Below are positions 17,440 through 27,841 of a DNA stretch of 64,000 nt, one piece after another (position 1 is the stretch's first letter; every line of letters begins with the position of its first letter). The stretch covers positions 4,898,001 to 4,962,000 of the forward strand of contig NZ_CP139965.1 in NCBI RefSeq assembly GCF_034424375.1, in the 5' to 3' direction. Made by a program: the position numbers and the translations under genes. The notes under the pieces are model-generated. The model made no database searches. It was not told the origin of the DNA and saw nothing but the letters and a program-made list of their open reading frames with translations. Origin of the DNA: Paraburkholderia kururiensis (GTDB lineage: Bacteria > Pseudomonadota > Gammaproteobacteria > Burkholderiales > Burkholderiaceae).

Positions 17440-19695
17440 TCAGTCCGACGCGGAAAGCTCGAACCATGGAGAGGGCGCTTGCCCCGGGGCTTGCAGGTCG
17501 ATCGCAAAGCCGTCGCGCGTTTTTCTGACGAAGCGCGGCTCGAGCGCGGCAAGACGATGTCCGTTTGCGTCGAGCGGGTAGACGCGAAGCGATGCGGCAC
17601 TGGAAGAAAAGGTGAGCGTGCACGGCACCCGCTCCATCCACACCGGCGGTTTGACCGCACGAAGACTGATGATCTCGTGGGTGGCCGGTGCGAACAGCGT
17701 CCAGCGTGGCGACGGCGCTTCGAATACGTGCTTGAGCGAATAGTCGAGCGGCGCCGACGTGCCCGAGAGATCCAACGGGACGGGACCTCGGCTCGACATG
17801 GCCGAACCCACTGTATAGCCGGGTACGGTGAGAAGCAGCGATCGCGATTGTCGAATCTCGCGATTGTCGCGAGCCGAAAGCGTGAGCGAGATGAAGCCGC
17901 GCGCGGCGGGATCGAGCTTGATCTGAAATGTGCCGTAGTCGTAGCGCTGACCCGGTTGCAGATAGCCGGTCACGCCTTCGACACCGGGCGCGTTAATGAC
18001 GACGTGCCGCGCACGAAGATCGAAACGCGCGCGCGCTTCGGTCGCGGGAGCGGTCGTTTGAGTGGCCTGCGCGTCAGCGGCGTAGCCCACGCGTGCCGAG
18101 AATGGGCTCGATGCGTTGATGACGCCGTGTTGTTCGAGAAGTGCGGCGAGTCCATCGGTTGTTCTCGCTCGCGTGGCGTCGAGGATCAGGGCGTCGTCCA
18201 TGCCATATGACATGACGGCATCCAGTCGCGCAATGGCGCCGGTGCGATAGATCCACGCGGCCTGGCCGAATTGGACCAGCTTCGTGGCGTCTCCGACAAG
18301 ACTGAACTCGAGCGGTGAGTCAGCGGTGTAGGCGTCGCGCGTCTGCGCATAATCGTGGAAAACGAGGCCGCTCCAGTCCTGGAGACTCGCAAACGCGACC
18401 GTCTCCGGCAATATCTCCGACGACTGACGGTTCGGCCATGGCTGATTGAACTCGGTAATCAGGAAAGGCTTGTCGAACGACCGATAGAAGGCTGCGCCGA
18501 GCAGGGGCACAAGACCCGTCGCGATGTTTGAGCGGTCGGTGATCTGCCAGTTGTCCCAACGCCACATGCCGCGCGGGAACTGATATTGGTCCACGTAGAA
18601 GTGATCGTCGAGCACGTCCATCGCAGAGAAAGAGCGGAAATTGGCGAGACTGCCGAAATTCATCTGCGAGCCAATCACCAGCAGATCGGGATTGACGTGT
18701 TTCACCGCGGCCGCGACCGTGTCGACGTATCGCTTGTCTTTTTCGCTGAGGAAACGCAGGAACGCCGCGGCCTTCGATGAGTCGGCTGTATTGAGTGGAA
18801 CGATGCCGTTGTCCTCGGCGCAGCGCGCGACGCCGTGCGCCTCGCAGTATCGGCGCCACTCGGCAACCAGCGTGGCCTGAAGCCGACCGGTCACCAGACG
18901 CTTGAGCGTGCCGTCCATCCAGTGATAGACCAGTGAGCTTTCGTTGTTGATCTCGACCAGTGCCAGCGCCGGCTCGCCCGCGCCGCGCAGACGCTCGAGC
19001 AGCATTTGCGCGTAGCGAGCCTGGAGTGCGATCGCCGTTTCGTCGATCAATAGCAGGGGCTTGGACTGATTCGGCCACGGTCCGCCGCTCGGTAGCGCTT
19101 GCGTATGATCGATCGCCGGCCGGAACTGATAGGAGACGTGGAGATTGATGTCGGCGTAAATGCCGTTTTCCCGCAGTTGCTCGAGGAAGTCACGCAGTCG
19201 ATCGACAGCTTGCTCGTCGAGTGTGGGAAACGGGCCGGATGTGAGCAGGCCGATGGGTCCGGTGCCACCCGCCGATGAGAGAGAGTCGAGCCCATGCAGG
19301 CGAACCAGGTTGACACCCAGCGCGCGCAAATGCCGTGCGAGTTGCGCGGCCTGTTCGGCGTCGGGCAACGCGGCACCGAACAGCAGATTGACGCCAAAGA
19401 GCCGTACCGACGTGGGCGAGCTGACTGTACACAGCACGGGGCCGCACGCTTTCAGCCGGTCGCCGGTTTGCAGCGGGGTATTGAGCGAACCAAAGTCGGC
19501 AATTGAAGCCGATGCGATCTGCGGAATGCCGAAGCGGAAAAACGATGGCTGTGCTGCGAAGCTCCATTCACTTGAAAGGAATAGCAGCACGAGAATCAAG
19601 CTCCGGAGAGCGGCGCGGGCGCGCCGCTTCACCGGAAACGCGAATTCGAGCGTCGGGCGATGCTTCCTGGACATAGGCATGTTGGCAAGTTCCAT
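17440..19695 (-). CDS. secreted glycoside hydrolase-like protein of the EPS locus
   Basis: 751 residues from ATG 19695 (other in-frame starts at 19680 and 19674). A signal peptide (LRSLILVLLFLSSEWSFA) is followed by a likely (beta/alpha)8 catalytic domain of the GH5/GH42 clan type. LALVEINNESS carries the probable acid/base Glu252, and FLITEFNQPWPN the probable nucleophile Glu415. A beta-rich C-terminal region of about 200 residues follows. It probably trims or hydrolyses the polymer in the periplasm, but the substrate is unknown. It sits between ugd and the polymerase, with its own upstream element at 19698-19764. A decayed relative of its C-terminus lies at 21789-22307. Confidence 0.75.
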   Translation of the reverse strand: MELANMPMSRKHRPTLEFAFPVKRRARAALRSLILVLLFLSSEWSFAAQPSFFRFGIPQIASASIADFGSLNTPLQTGDRLKACGPVLCTVSSPTSVRLFGVNLLFGAALPDAEQAAQLARHLRALGVNLVRLHGLDSLSSAGGTGPIGLLTSGPFPTLDEQAVDRLRDFLEQLRENGIYADINLHVSYQFRPAIDHTQALPSGGPWPNQSKPLLLIDETAIALQARYAQMLLERLRGAGEPALALVEINNESSLVYHWMDGTLKRLVTGRLQATLVAEWRRYCEAHGVARCAEDNGIVPLNTADSSKAAAFLRFLSEKDKRYVDTVAAAVKHVNPDLLVIGSQMNFGSLANFRSFSAMDVLDDHFYVDQYQFPRGMWRWDNWQITDRSNIATGLVPLLGAAFYRSFDKPFLITEFNQPWPNRQSSEILPETVAFASLQDWSGLVFHDYAQTRDAYTADSPLEFSLVGDATKLVQFGQAAWIYRTGAIARLDAVMSYGMDDALILDATRARTTDGLAALLEQHGVINASSPFSARVGYAADAQATQTTAPATEARARFDLRARHVVINAPGVEGVTGYLQPGQRYDYGTFQIKLDPAARGFISLTLSARDNREIRQSRSLLLTVPGYTVGSAMSSRGPVPLDLSGTSAPLDYSLKHVFEAPSPRWTLFAPATHEIISLRAVKPPVWMERVPCTLTFSSSAASLRVYPLDANGHRLAALEPRFVRKTRDGFAIDLQAPGQAPSPWFELSASD

Positions 19696-19697
19696 CG

Positions 19698-19764
19698 TGC
19701 CCGTAGCGTATGACAGCCGCAATGGCGTATTCCGACACTGTCGCTGTCGAATCGGACAAAGTGG
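19698..19764 (-). promoter_or_regulatory. EPS promoter element, copy 2
   Basis: Immediately upstream of the glycosidase-like gene. On the minus strand it begins CCACTTTGTCCGATTCGA and ends with CATACGCTACGGGCA next to the ATG at 19695. It matches the element before the glycosyltransferase (8345-8410) in order, orientation and length (67 versus 66 bases). Within the block lies an imperfect inverted repeat built on TCCGA/TCGGA. Likely a shared regulator site or a promoter of unusual class. Confidence 0.5.
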
Positions 19765-19884
19765 CTGGGAGCAAGGTGAACTTCGCGCAATCGACGTGGC
19801 GCGCGTTTTTGCGGCGAGACGACCAGGCGCCGCGCCCGGCGATGTTCGACCGTAGCACCGCCAACGGCGCCACCCCGCCGCCGC

Positions 19885-21255
<1,371 letters not shown>

Positions 21256-21788
21256 GGCTCTGGGTAGAAGGTTCAAGCGGGTTCAAGCAATGTTCGCCGG
21301 ACGTTCTGAGAAAGATCTCAGCGCGTTTCTTCGACGGCAGGACTGCATGATTGACTCATGCCGGCGCAATGAGTTGAAGCTGGCGTCAGACGACCAGATA
21401 TTCGCGGTTTTGGACATCGGCAGCGGGCTACCTGGCGCTGCCTGGCACACGCTGCGCAGCAGGATCACCGCGTGGCGTGATGTAGCGTGGTGCGTGCGGG
21501 CAGGGCAGGACGCACCACGCGGTAGCCGCCGAACAGCAGCTTGTCTGCTGTGTGCACGCGTTCTCCGGTCGCGCTCGCGCGACGCAGTGCCCTGGTTGTC
21601 GTGGTCATATCGTGGCAAACGTTCCGAAGGCGATTCGCACAGGCGCGCGAGGACGTCGCGGCCTTTCCTTGCGCAATACGTTCGCATTGTTCACGAAGCG
21701 GCCCTTGTGCAGAAAGTCGTGGCGGATGGCGCCAAGGCTTTTTCTTTATTCGACCAGCGGCGCACGCGTGGCGCGGTGCATGAAGCGG
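21256..21788. other. intergenic region upstream of ugd
   Basis: 533 bases between ugd and the glycosidase remnant. Two short inverted repeats lie near ugd: CTGAGA/TCTCAG at 21306-21321 and ACTCAT/ATGAGT at 21354-21374, either of which could be a regulator site. Open frames in this stretch are not convincing. It presumably carries the ugd promoter. Confidence 0.3.
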
Positions 21789-22307
21789 CTACCGCTCGAC
21801 CGTTATCCGGTAGCTTGCCGCGAAAGGCTGCGTGTTGCGATTGACGTCGAAGCTGATGGTCGAGCCGTTCCGGCGATACGGAACGGCGAACACGCGTTCG
21901 CCTCGCATGTCGAGGCCCGTGATGGAAACGCGGCGCGCGGGAATCCTCAAGCCGATCGTCGCCGCCACGCGTTCCATCTGCGTCGGGCCGGGAACGTCGT
22001 AGAGACTCGCGGAAGGCTTTGTGTCGTCCGCGGACGGTAGGGTCTTCCATGTACCCGTGAGGGCCATCGACTTCAATCGTTGCGGCACGCCGCCGACGGT
22101 GCCCGTCGTCGCGCCAGGCAAGGTCAGCAGAAGTTGTGTGGACGTGGAAAGCGTCGTGCTGTCCAGACTGGTGAGGAACGCGGTTGCAAAGCCGCGGTCT
22201 CCGGGTGTGAGCGTGATGTCGAGCACCGACGAAGTCACTTGTTTGCCATCATGGCGAAGCGAAACTTCTTGTGCAGGCCTGAGCTTGGATCGTGCCGATG
22301 GTGGCGG
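21789..22307 (-). pseudogene. truncated remnant of a second glycosidase-like gene (C-terminal part)
   Basis: The open frame encodes a beta-rich segment related to the C-terminus of the glycosidase-like protein at 17440-19695. RGF to LLLTLPG spans 28 residues, exactly as RGF to LLLTVPG does there. A later MERV followed by an LDxxGxR stretch also matches in order. The homologous frame is open upstream of the GTG at 22238, but two tandem TGA codons at 22308-22313 interrupt it, and no catalytic domain or signal peptide remains. It may still be translated from the GTG as a 149-residue piece. It ends about 210 bases from tRNA-Lys. Confidence 0.55.
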
Positions 22308-22475
22308 TCATCATGCTGACCGCCCGAGACTCGGTGCATGGAGCATCGCGCCTGGCGAAAGCAGGCCGGAATCCGAGGCGGTGGTCGTTATGCTGCCCGG
22401 CGTGCAGCTGACCGCGATATGGATTCGCCGTTGATGATCGATGCGAACCTCAAAATGCCTGCACGAAATCCAGAA

Positions 22476-22512
22476 AGCAAAAAGCCCAGCCGTGCAGGCT
22501 GGGCTTTTTGCT
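22476..22512. terminator. bidirectional rho-independent terminator of tRNA-Lys
   Basis: Perfect 16-base inverted repeat AGCAAAAAGCCCAGCC (22476-22491) and its complement (22497-22512) around a 5-base loop, with A-run and T-run flanks. It lies 9 bases past the tRNA 3' end and can act on both strands. Confidence 0.9.
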
Positions 22513-22520
22513 TAATTTTC

Positions 22521-22596
22521 TGGTAGGCCGTACTGGATTCGAACCAGTGACCAACGGATTAAAAGTCCGCTGCTCTACCAGCTGAGCTAACGACCC
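22521..22596 (-). tRNA. tRNA-Lys (anticodon UUU)
   Basis: 76 bases on the minus strand, from GGGTCGTTAGCTCAGCTGG to a genome-encoded CCA. The anticodon loop is CTTTTAA, giving UUU and hence lysine. The D-arm AGCTCAGCTGGTAGAGC and T-loop GGTTCGAATCC are canonical. The acceptor stem pairs fully with a G1-U72 wobble. A strong terminator follows directly. Confidence 0.97.
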
Positions 22597-22727
22597 GAAA
22601 GAAGCGGGATTGTACCGGCGTGCCCGGAGGCTGTCAATCCGCCAGCGACGCTGGGATGCCGCCCGGAAGGGATGCGCCTTACGGCAAACGCGCGGCAAAC
22701 ACGCGCACAGAAAAGCGGATACGAAAA

Positions 22728-22754
22728 AGCCCGGAACACACTGTGTTCCGGGCT
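22728..22754 (-). terminator. rho-independent terminator of the tol-pal operon
   Basis: AGCCCGGAACACA (22728-22740) and its perfect complement (22742-22754) form a 13-base-pair stem. On the minus strand it is followed by TTTTTCG. It lies about 70 bases beyond the cpoB stop and ends the ybgC-tolQRAB-pal-cpoB transcript. Confidence 0.92.
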
Positions 22755-22824
22755 CTTCGTCGAGAGGCGCGCGTAGCGTTGTGATGCAGTGCGCGTTGCG
22801 TTGTGTGGCAGTGCTACTGCCTTG

Positions 22825-23574
22825 TTATTTGATCTGCGAAAGCCTGCTTTGTGCCGACTGCGCGACGCTGGAGCTGCCGTACTGCGCGAGGATCTGTTCG
22901 AGCGTCTTGCGGGCCGCCGCTTTCTGGCCCTGCTCGAGCTGATTGTTCGCGATGGCGAGCAGCGCTTCGGGCGCGCGCGGACTCTGCGGGTAGTTCTTCA
23001 CGACGCCGTCCCACGTGGTCGTCGATCCCTTGTAGTCCCTGAGCGCATAGAGCGCATTGCCGAGCCAGTACTGCGCGCTTGGCTGATAGGGGCTCTGCGG
23101 GTACTTCGCGATGAAACTGCGGAACGATGCTGCCGCGTTCTTGAAGTCGCCGTTGCGGAACTGCTGCGAGGCGGCGTTGAACGCGTCCGTTTCGCCGGGC
23201 TGCACGATTCCCTGCACGCCATCGACGGTCTGCTGCTGCGGCTCGAACTTCTTGAGTCGCGTGTCGAGGTCCGTGTAGTAGTCCTTCTCCTGCTTCTGCA
23301 GGATGGACAACTGGTTCGCGAGGTCCTCGTTCTGTCCGCGCAACGTCGCCACCTGCTGGTTGAGCTGGTCGAGACGGTTGGACTGATCGAGGATCGTGCG
23401 TTGTGCCGCGGACAGTTGGCTGGTCAGGTTATCGGTCTTGGCGCGCAGGTCGAGGATGGCCTGACGCGCTTCGTTGTCGTCGAAGAGGCCAGCATGCGCC
23501 GGTGCCGCCGCGAAAGCGGCGCCGGCGACGGAGGCTGCCGCGGCGAACCGCAGCCAGGAGATACGGTGTGACAT
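22825..23574 (-). CDS. cpoB: Tol-Pal system coordinator CpoB (YbgF)
   Basis: 249 residues. Signal peptide (AAAASVAGAAFAAAPAHA), then a Gln/Asn/Asp-rich trimerising coiled coil at about 30-110, then TPR-like repeats (FNAASQQFRNGDFKNAAASF, then PYQPSAQYWLGNALYALRDY). In E. coli CpoB links outer-membrane constriction by Tol-Pal to peptidoglycan synthesis by PBP1B. Start ATG 23574 is preceded by AAGGGG; an in-frame ATG at 23586 is possible. Last gene of the operon, 24 bases after pal. Confidence 0.93.
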   Translation of the reverse strand: MSHRISWLRFAAAASVAGAAFAAAPAHAGLFDDNEARQAILDLRAKTDNLTSQLSAAQRTILDQSNRLDQLNQQVATLRGQNEDLANQLSILQKQEKDYYTDLDTRLKKFEPQQQTVDGVQGIVQPGETDAFNAASQQFRNGDFKNAAASFRSFIAKYPQSPYQPSAQYWLGNALYALRDYKGSTTTWDGVVKNYPQSPRAPEALLAIANNQLEQGQKAAARKTLEQILAQYGSSSVAQSAQSRLSQIK

Positions 23575-23598
23575 ACGCCCCTTCATCCCATGCGTTCG

Positions 23599-24111
23599 TT
23601 ACTGTTGGTACACGAGATCGGCGCGGCGGTTCTGCGACCACGATGCTTCGTCGTGACCCAGTGCAACCGGCTTCTCCTTGCCGAGGCTCACGGCTTCCAT
23701 CTGCGAGTCGGGCACGCCGAGCAGCGACAGCGAACGACGCACGGCTTCAGCACGCTTCTGGCCGAGCGCCAGGTTGTACTCGCTCGTGCCGCGTTCGTCG
23801 GTGTTGCCCTGGATCAGGACGTGGCGCTGCGGATGCGTCTTCAGGTACTGCGCGTGCTGTTGCAGGAGCGGCTGATACTCGTCCTTCACCGAATAGCTGT
23901 CGAAGTCGAAGTAGACGCTGCGCTTCGCGAGCGGGCTGTTCGGGTTGTTCAGCTCATCGACCGTCACCGGTGCGACCGCGTTCGGGTTCGGCTGCGTGCT
24001 GCTTACGGCACCCTGGTTCGCGTTGGCATTGACGGGCGGCGTGGACTTACAGGCAGCCAGTGCACCAATCATCAGTACGGCCAGACCCAAGCGGAACTTG
24101 TTCGACATCAT
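23599..24111 (-). CDS. pal: peptidoglycan-associated lipoprotein Pal
   Basis: 170 residues from ATG 24111, which has AGGAG seven bases upstream. Lipobox LMIGALAACKS with Cys21. After a Pro/Asn linker comes the OmpA-like domain: VYFDFDSYSVK, then HVLIQGNTDERGTSEYNLALG, given as GNTDERGTSEYNLALG, which contains the peptidoglycan (diaminopimelate) binding residues. It anchors the outer membrane to the wall and is pulled by TolB/TolQRA at division. 17 bases separate it from tolB. Confidence 0.96.
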   Translation of the reverse strand: MMSNKFRLGLAVLMIGALAACKSTPPVNANANQGAVSSTQPNPNAVAPVTVDELNNPNSPLAKRSVYFDFDSYSVKDEYQPLLQQHAQYLKTHPQRHVLIQGNTDERGTSEYNLALGQKRAEAVRRSLSLLGVPDSQMEAVSLGKEKPVALGHDEASWSQNRRADLVYQQ

Positions 24112-24128
24112 TGTTGCTCTCCTAAGTG

Positions 24129-25421
24129 TCATTGCATGAAAGGACCCCAGGACGGCTCGCGTACGCTGCCGCCCGGAACGGACAACACCTGGCGGACACG
24201 ACCATCGGTCGAGACTGCCGCCAGCACGCCACGGCCGTTCACCTGTGTGGCGTAAAGAATGTACTGACCGTTCGCCGCAAAGCTGGGCGATTCGTCGTGC
24301 ACTGTGTCGGTCAGGCCTGTGGCCGTACCGGAATCGAGGTCCTGAACATACAGCTTGAATGCGCCGCCCACGCGCGAGATGTACGCGAGCTGTTTGCCGT
24401 CGGGGCTGACGCGAGGGCTGGTGTTGTAGTTGCCGGTGAAGGTCACGCGCTGTGCCGCGCCTGCGCTTTCACCTTGGGCCGGCATGCGATAGATCTGCGG
24501 CTGGCCGCCGCGATCGCTCGTGAAATAGATCCACTTGCCGTCGGGCGAGAAGGTGGGTTCGGTGTCGATCGCGCTGCTTTGCGTGAGGCGGCGCAGGCCG
24601 GTGCCGTCGGCGTTGACGGCGAAGATCTGCGTGTTGCCGGTGCGCGAAAGGGCGACGGCGAGCGTGCGACCATCCGGCGACCAGGCGGGCGCGCTGTTGT
24701 TGCCCTTCTGGTCGGACACGATGATGCGACGCCCCGTGGGCAGGTCATGGATATAGACGATCGGCTTCTTCTTTTCGAAGGAGACGTACGCGACCTTGGT
24801 GCCGTCCGGCGACCATGCCGGCGAGATGATGGGTTCGGGGCTGGAGAGCGCGATGTGCGCGTCCTGGCCGTCGGAGTCGGAAATCTGCAGCTGATAACGG
24901 TTGCCCGCCTTGATCACGTACGACAGCCGCGTGGCGAACACGCCCCGTGTGCCGAGCAGCTTGTCGTAGATGTAGTCCGCCACCTTGTGGGCGCTCATTC
25001 TGAGGCCGCTTTCGGGGCTCACGAGAACGAGGCCGCCAAGGCTTTGCTGCTTGACCGTGTCGTACAGGCGGAAGCGCACTTCGTACTGACCGTTCGGCAG
25101 GCGGTTGACGCTGCCCGACACGAACGCGTCGGCGCCTTTGGCCTTCCACGCACCCAGATCGACCGAGTCGGTTTCCGAGACGGGCGCGCTTCCCGCGTCG
25201 ATGTTGCTGAATTTGCCGCTGCGTTGCAGATCTTGCCGGATGATCGTGCTCACCTGCTGCGGCGCGCTCGCTTCATTGGCGAAGTTCGCCGTGGCGATCG
25301 GAAACTGCGTGGAGCCGACGCCCGTCACGAGGACATTGAGCTGCGCGTGAGCGGCGCCGCAGGCGGCAATGAGGCACGACGCGAAAAGGGTCCGCAGGCC
25401 AGGCTTCGTCATCAAACTCAT
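24129..25421 (-). CDS. tolB: Tol-Pal system beta-propeller protein TolB
   Basis: 430 residues, the usual size. Signal peptide with cleavage after AAHA-Q. N-terminal TolB_N domain to about 165, then WD40-like TolB repeats (SPEPIISPAWSPDGTKVAYVS, shown as PAWSPDGTKVAYVS; PAWSPDGRTLAVALS; PTFSPDGKWIYFTSD; PRVSPDGKQLAYIS) that form the six-bladed propeller. Periplasmic; binds Pal and the TolA C-terminus. ATG 25412 is an alternative start. A 109-base gap separates it from tolA. Confidence 0.97.
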   Translation of the reverse strand: MSLMTKPGLRTLFASCLIAACGAAHAQLNVLVTGVGSTQFPIATANFANEASAPQQVSTIIRQDLQRSGKFSNIDAGSAPVSETDSVDLGAWKAKGADAFVSGSVNRLPNGQYEVRFRLYDTVKQQSLGGLVLVSPESGLRMSAHKVADYIYDKLLGTRGVFATRLSYVIKAGNRYQLQISDSDGQDAHIALSSPEPIISPAWSPDGTKVAYVSFEKKKPIVYIHDLPTGRRIIVSDQKGNNSAPAWSPDGRTLAVALSRTGNTQIFAVNADGTGLRRLTQSSAIDTEPTFSPDGKWIYFTSDRGGQPQIYRMPAQGESAGAAQRVTFTGNYNTSPRVSPDGKQLAYISRVGGAFKLYVQDLDSGTATGLTDTVHDESPSFAANGQYILYATQVNGRGVLAAVSTDGRVRQVLSVPGGSVREPSWGPFMQ

Positions 25422-25530
25422 GCTGTGTCGCTTCCCGAAAAGTCAATTCTCAACACTTTGTAACAGCAAAGAGACCGGCAGTAGCCAGAATCGTTCCCGC
25501 TTCCTGCTGTGCCGCGCGGCCTTTGGAACG

Positions 25531-26544
25531 CTAGCCGGCCGGCCGCAGGGTAATCGTAAAGCTTGCCGGCGTCTTGCCGTTCGTATCGAGCGGCATCGGG
25601 TCCGAGCGCTGGACGGCCCGCAACGCGGCGTCGTCCCACTGGGCGTTCCCGCTGCTGCGCGTAATGGTCGCGGAGAGCAGCGTGCCCGTCGGCGCGCACC
25701 GTACCGCCACCATGGTTTCCAGTCCCTGTGTTTCGCCCGACCATACGACATTCGGACGCACACGCCGCTGCACCTTCTCGGCGTAGCCGGGCGACGCGGC
25801 CGTCCCGCCTGCGCCGCTGCCAGTGCCGCTTTTGGCGAGGCCGTTGCCGCTGTCACTGCTGCCGCCACCGGCCATGCCCTGCATCTGTGCAATGCGCGCA
25901 CGCCGCTCCTGGTCGAGCTTCTTCGCCTGTGCTTCGGCCTGCGCCTTTGCCTGCGCAGCCTTGGCTGCCGCGGCCTGCTTCTGCGCCTCGGCTTGCGCCT
26001 GCTTTTGTTGTTCGATCTTCTGCTGCTCGAGTTGCTGCTGCTTCTTCTGTTCCGCGAGCTGCTGTTGCTTGAGCTTTTCAGCGGCTTGCTGTGCCTGCTG
26101 TTCCTGCTGCTGCTTGAGTTTTGCGGCCTTCTGCGCGGCGAGTTGCGCGGCCTGTTCGGCTGCGAGCTGCTGCTGGCGCCGTGCTTCGGCCTCCTGCTGT
26201 TGCTGCAGTTTCAAGCGTTGCTGTTCGGCCAGTTGTGCCGCGCGTGCTGCCTCTTCCTGCTTGCGCTTCTTTTCCTGCAACGCGATGTCGGCTTCTTCGT
26301 CTCGCACGGGCGGTGCCGGCGTGGCGGGCGCAGGAGGCGGCGGCGCGGGCTGCGGCGCCGAGAGGTTCGGCACTTCGGTCCACAGCTCCGCTTCGGCGCC
26401 GGCCGGCGTGCTGTTCTGCCAGTGGATGCCGTGGTACAGGAAGAACCCGAGCAACACGTGCATCAACAAAGCGAGCAGGAACGCTCGCCCCGTGCCGCGT
26501 TCGCGCGGGGGGCGGAGCGGATAGCTGGAAGTCCTGCGGATCAT
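25531..26544 (-). CDS. tolA: cell envelope integrity protein TolA
   Basis: 337 residues. One N-terminal membrane helix (AFLLALLMHVLLGFFLYH, about 20-38), a Pro-rich linker, then a long Lys/Gln/Ala/Glu coiled coil (about 70-220). A TonB/TolA-like C-terminal domain ends with VRCAPTGTLLSATITRSSGN and DPMPLDTNGKTPASFTITLR. It spans the periplasm and transmits the TolQR proton motive force to TolB-Pal. Its start overlaps the tolR stop by 4 bases. Confidence 0.95.
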   Translation of the reverse strand: MIRRTSSYPLRPPRERGTGRAFLLALLMHVLLGFFLYHGIHWQNSTPAGAEAELWTEVPNLSAPQPAPPPPAPATPAPPVRDEEADIALQEKKRKQEEAARAAQLAEQQRLKLQQQQEAEARRQQQLAAEQAAQLAAQKAAKLKQQQEQQAQQAAEKLKQQQLAEQKKQQQLEQQKIEQQKQAQAEAQKQAAAAKAAQAKAQAEAQAKKLDQERRARIAQMQGMAGGGSSDSGNGLAKSGTGSGAGGTAASPGYAEKVQRRVRPNVVWSGETQGLETMVAVRCAPTGTLLSATITRSSGNAQWDDAALRAVQRSDPMPLDTNGKTPASFTITLRPAG

Positions 26545-26993
26545 TGCGATTTGACGAGCAGTCCGACGCGTTTGACGCCGCGAGCCTTGAGGTCGGACAT
26601 CACGTTCATGACGGCTTCGTACTTGACGGTCTTGTCGGCGGCGATCACGACGGGCTGATCGGGATGCGACTGTTCGCGATCCACGATGAAGCTGTTCAGG
26701 TCGGCGCGCGCCATGTTTTCCTGCTGCGTGGCGCCGCTGTCGTCCTTGTAGCGCACGCTCATGTTGCCGTCCGCGCGAATGTTGACGACGACGGGCGGCG
26801 TCTGCTGCTGCGGAGCGGCGCCGCCGACGGTGGGCAGGTTCACGATGGAGGGCGCGACGAGCGGCGCGGTCACCATGAAGATCACGAGCAGCACCAGCAT
26901 CACGTCGATGTACGGCACGACGTTGATGTCGGACATCGCGCGGCGCTGGCGGCCGCCACGCATGCTGGAACGAACGGGGGTTGAACCGGCCAT
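26541..26993 (-). CDS. tolR: biopolymer transport protein TolR
   Basis: 150 residues from ATG 26993, preceded by AGGAG. ExbD/TolR family: basic N-terminus, single membrane helix DVMLVLLVIFMVTAPL containing the proton-relay Asp of NVVPYIDVML, then the periplasmic domain with VVIAADKTVKYEAVMNVM. It forms the energising complex with TolQ. The longer frame extending upstream runs into tolQ and is not used. Overlaps tolA by 4 bases. Confidence 0.95.
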   Translation of the reverse strand: MAGSTPVRSSMRGGRQRRAMSDINVVPYIDVMLVLLVIFMVTAPLVAPSIVNLPTVGGAAPQQQTPPVVVNIRADGNMSVRYKDDSGATQQENMARADLNSFIVDREQSHPDQPVVIAADKTVKYEAVMNVMSDLKARGVKRVGLLVKSQ

Positions 26994-27009
26994 CGTGGAC
27001 TCCTGATGC

Positions 27010-27687
27010 TTAGTGCGCCTGGCGCTGCAAAATGTTCGAGAACTCTTCGATGAAGGTCTCGAAGCGGATCGCCAGCCGGTCGATGTCGTGCGCGTAGCGG
27101 TTATAGGCCACCACGGCCGGAATGGCCGCGAAGAGGCCGATGGCCGTCGCCGTGAGCGCCTCCGCAATGCCCGGCGCGACGTTCGCGAGCGTGGCCTGCT
27201 GCACGTTGGCGAGACCGCGGAACGCGTTCATGATCCCCCACACCGTACCGAAAAGACCGATGTACGGACTCACCGAGCCCACGGAAGCGAGGAACGCGAG
27301 ATTGGCTTCGAGCGCATCCATTTCACGCTGGAACGCGGCGCGCATCGCGCGGCGAGCGCCGTCGAGAATCGCGCCCGGGTCGTTGAGCCGCTTTTCCTTG
27401 CCTTTCAGAAACTCGCGCATGCCGGACTCGAAAATGCGTTCGAGCGCGCCGATGGTGTGACGGTTGTTCGCCGCGCTCTGATACAAGGCCTGCAGGTCGC
27501 CGCCCGACCAGAAATCGCGTTCGAAGCGTTCGGTTTGCGCGCGCGCCCGGCGAATCGCGAACCACTTGCGGAAGATGAACGTCCACGACATCAGCGACAG
27601 CAACAGGAGCAGTCCCATCACTGCTTGCGCCAGCAGACTCGCGTTGAGAACGAGGGAAATGATCGAGAGATCTTGTGTAGTGTTCAT
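27010..27687 (-). CDS. tolQ: Tol-Pal motor subunit TolQ
   Basis: 225 residues from ATG 27687. MotA/TolQ/ExbB fold with three membrane helices: near 18-38 (AVMGLLLLLSLMSWTFIF), and the pair beginning LAFLASVGSVSPYIGLFGTV and ALTATAIGLFAAIPAVVAYN. Those last two line the proton path with TolR. An upstream in-frame extension to 28044 covers the ybgC gap and is not coding. 16 bases separate it from tolR. Confidence 0.95.
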   Translation of the reverse strand: MNTTQDLSIISLVLNASLLAQAVMGLLLLLSLMSWTFIFRKWFAIRRARAQTERFERDFWSGGDLQALYQSAANNRHTIGALERIFESGMREFLKGKEKRLNDPGAILDGARRAMRAAFQREMDALEANLAFLASVGSVSPYIGLFGTVWGIMNAFRGLANVQQATLANVAPGIAEALTATAIGLFAAIPAVVAYNRYAHDIDRLAIRFETFIEEFSNILQRQAH

Positions 27688-27841
27688 AGAGGTTCGTTTT
27701 GGCGTTCCCCAGAGGGGCGTCCGGGTGCAAGGCGTCCCAAAGCATTCTGTCGGCCAACCGGAAGCTGCGCTGAAAGCCTTGTCCAGCATGGCTCCGGATG
27801 GTTTGACCGATACGAGTTCACTGGCGTCGTAACAACGGTGC

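Noticed and set aside
21552..22040. 162-residue plus-strand frame between ugd and tRNA-Lys
   Set aside because: No domain or good start, and its second half lies antisense to the glycosidase remnant, which has real homology.
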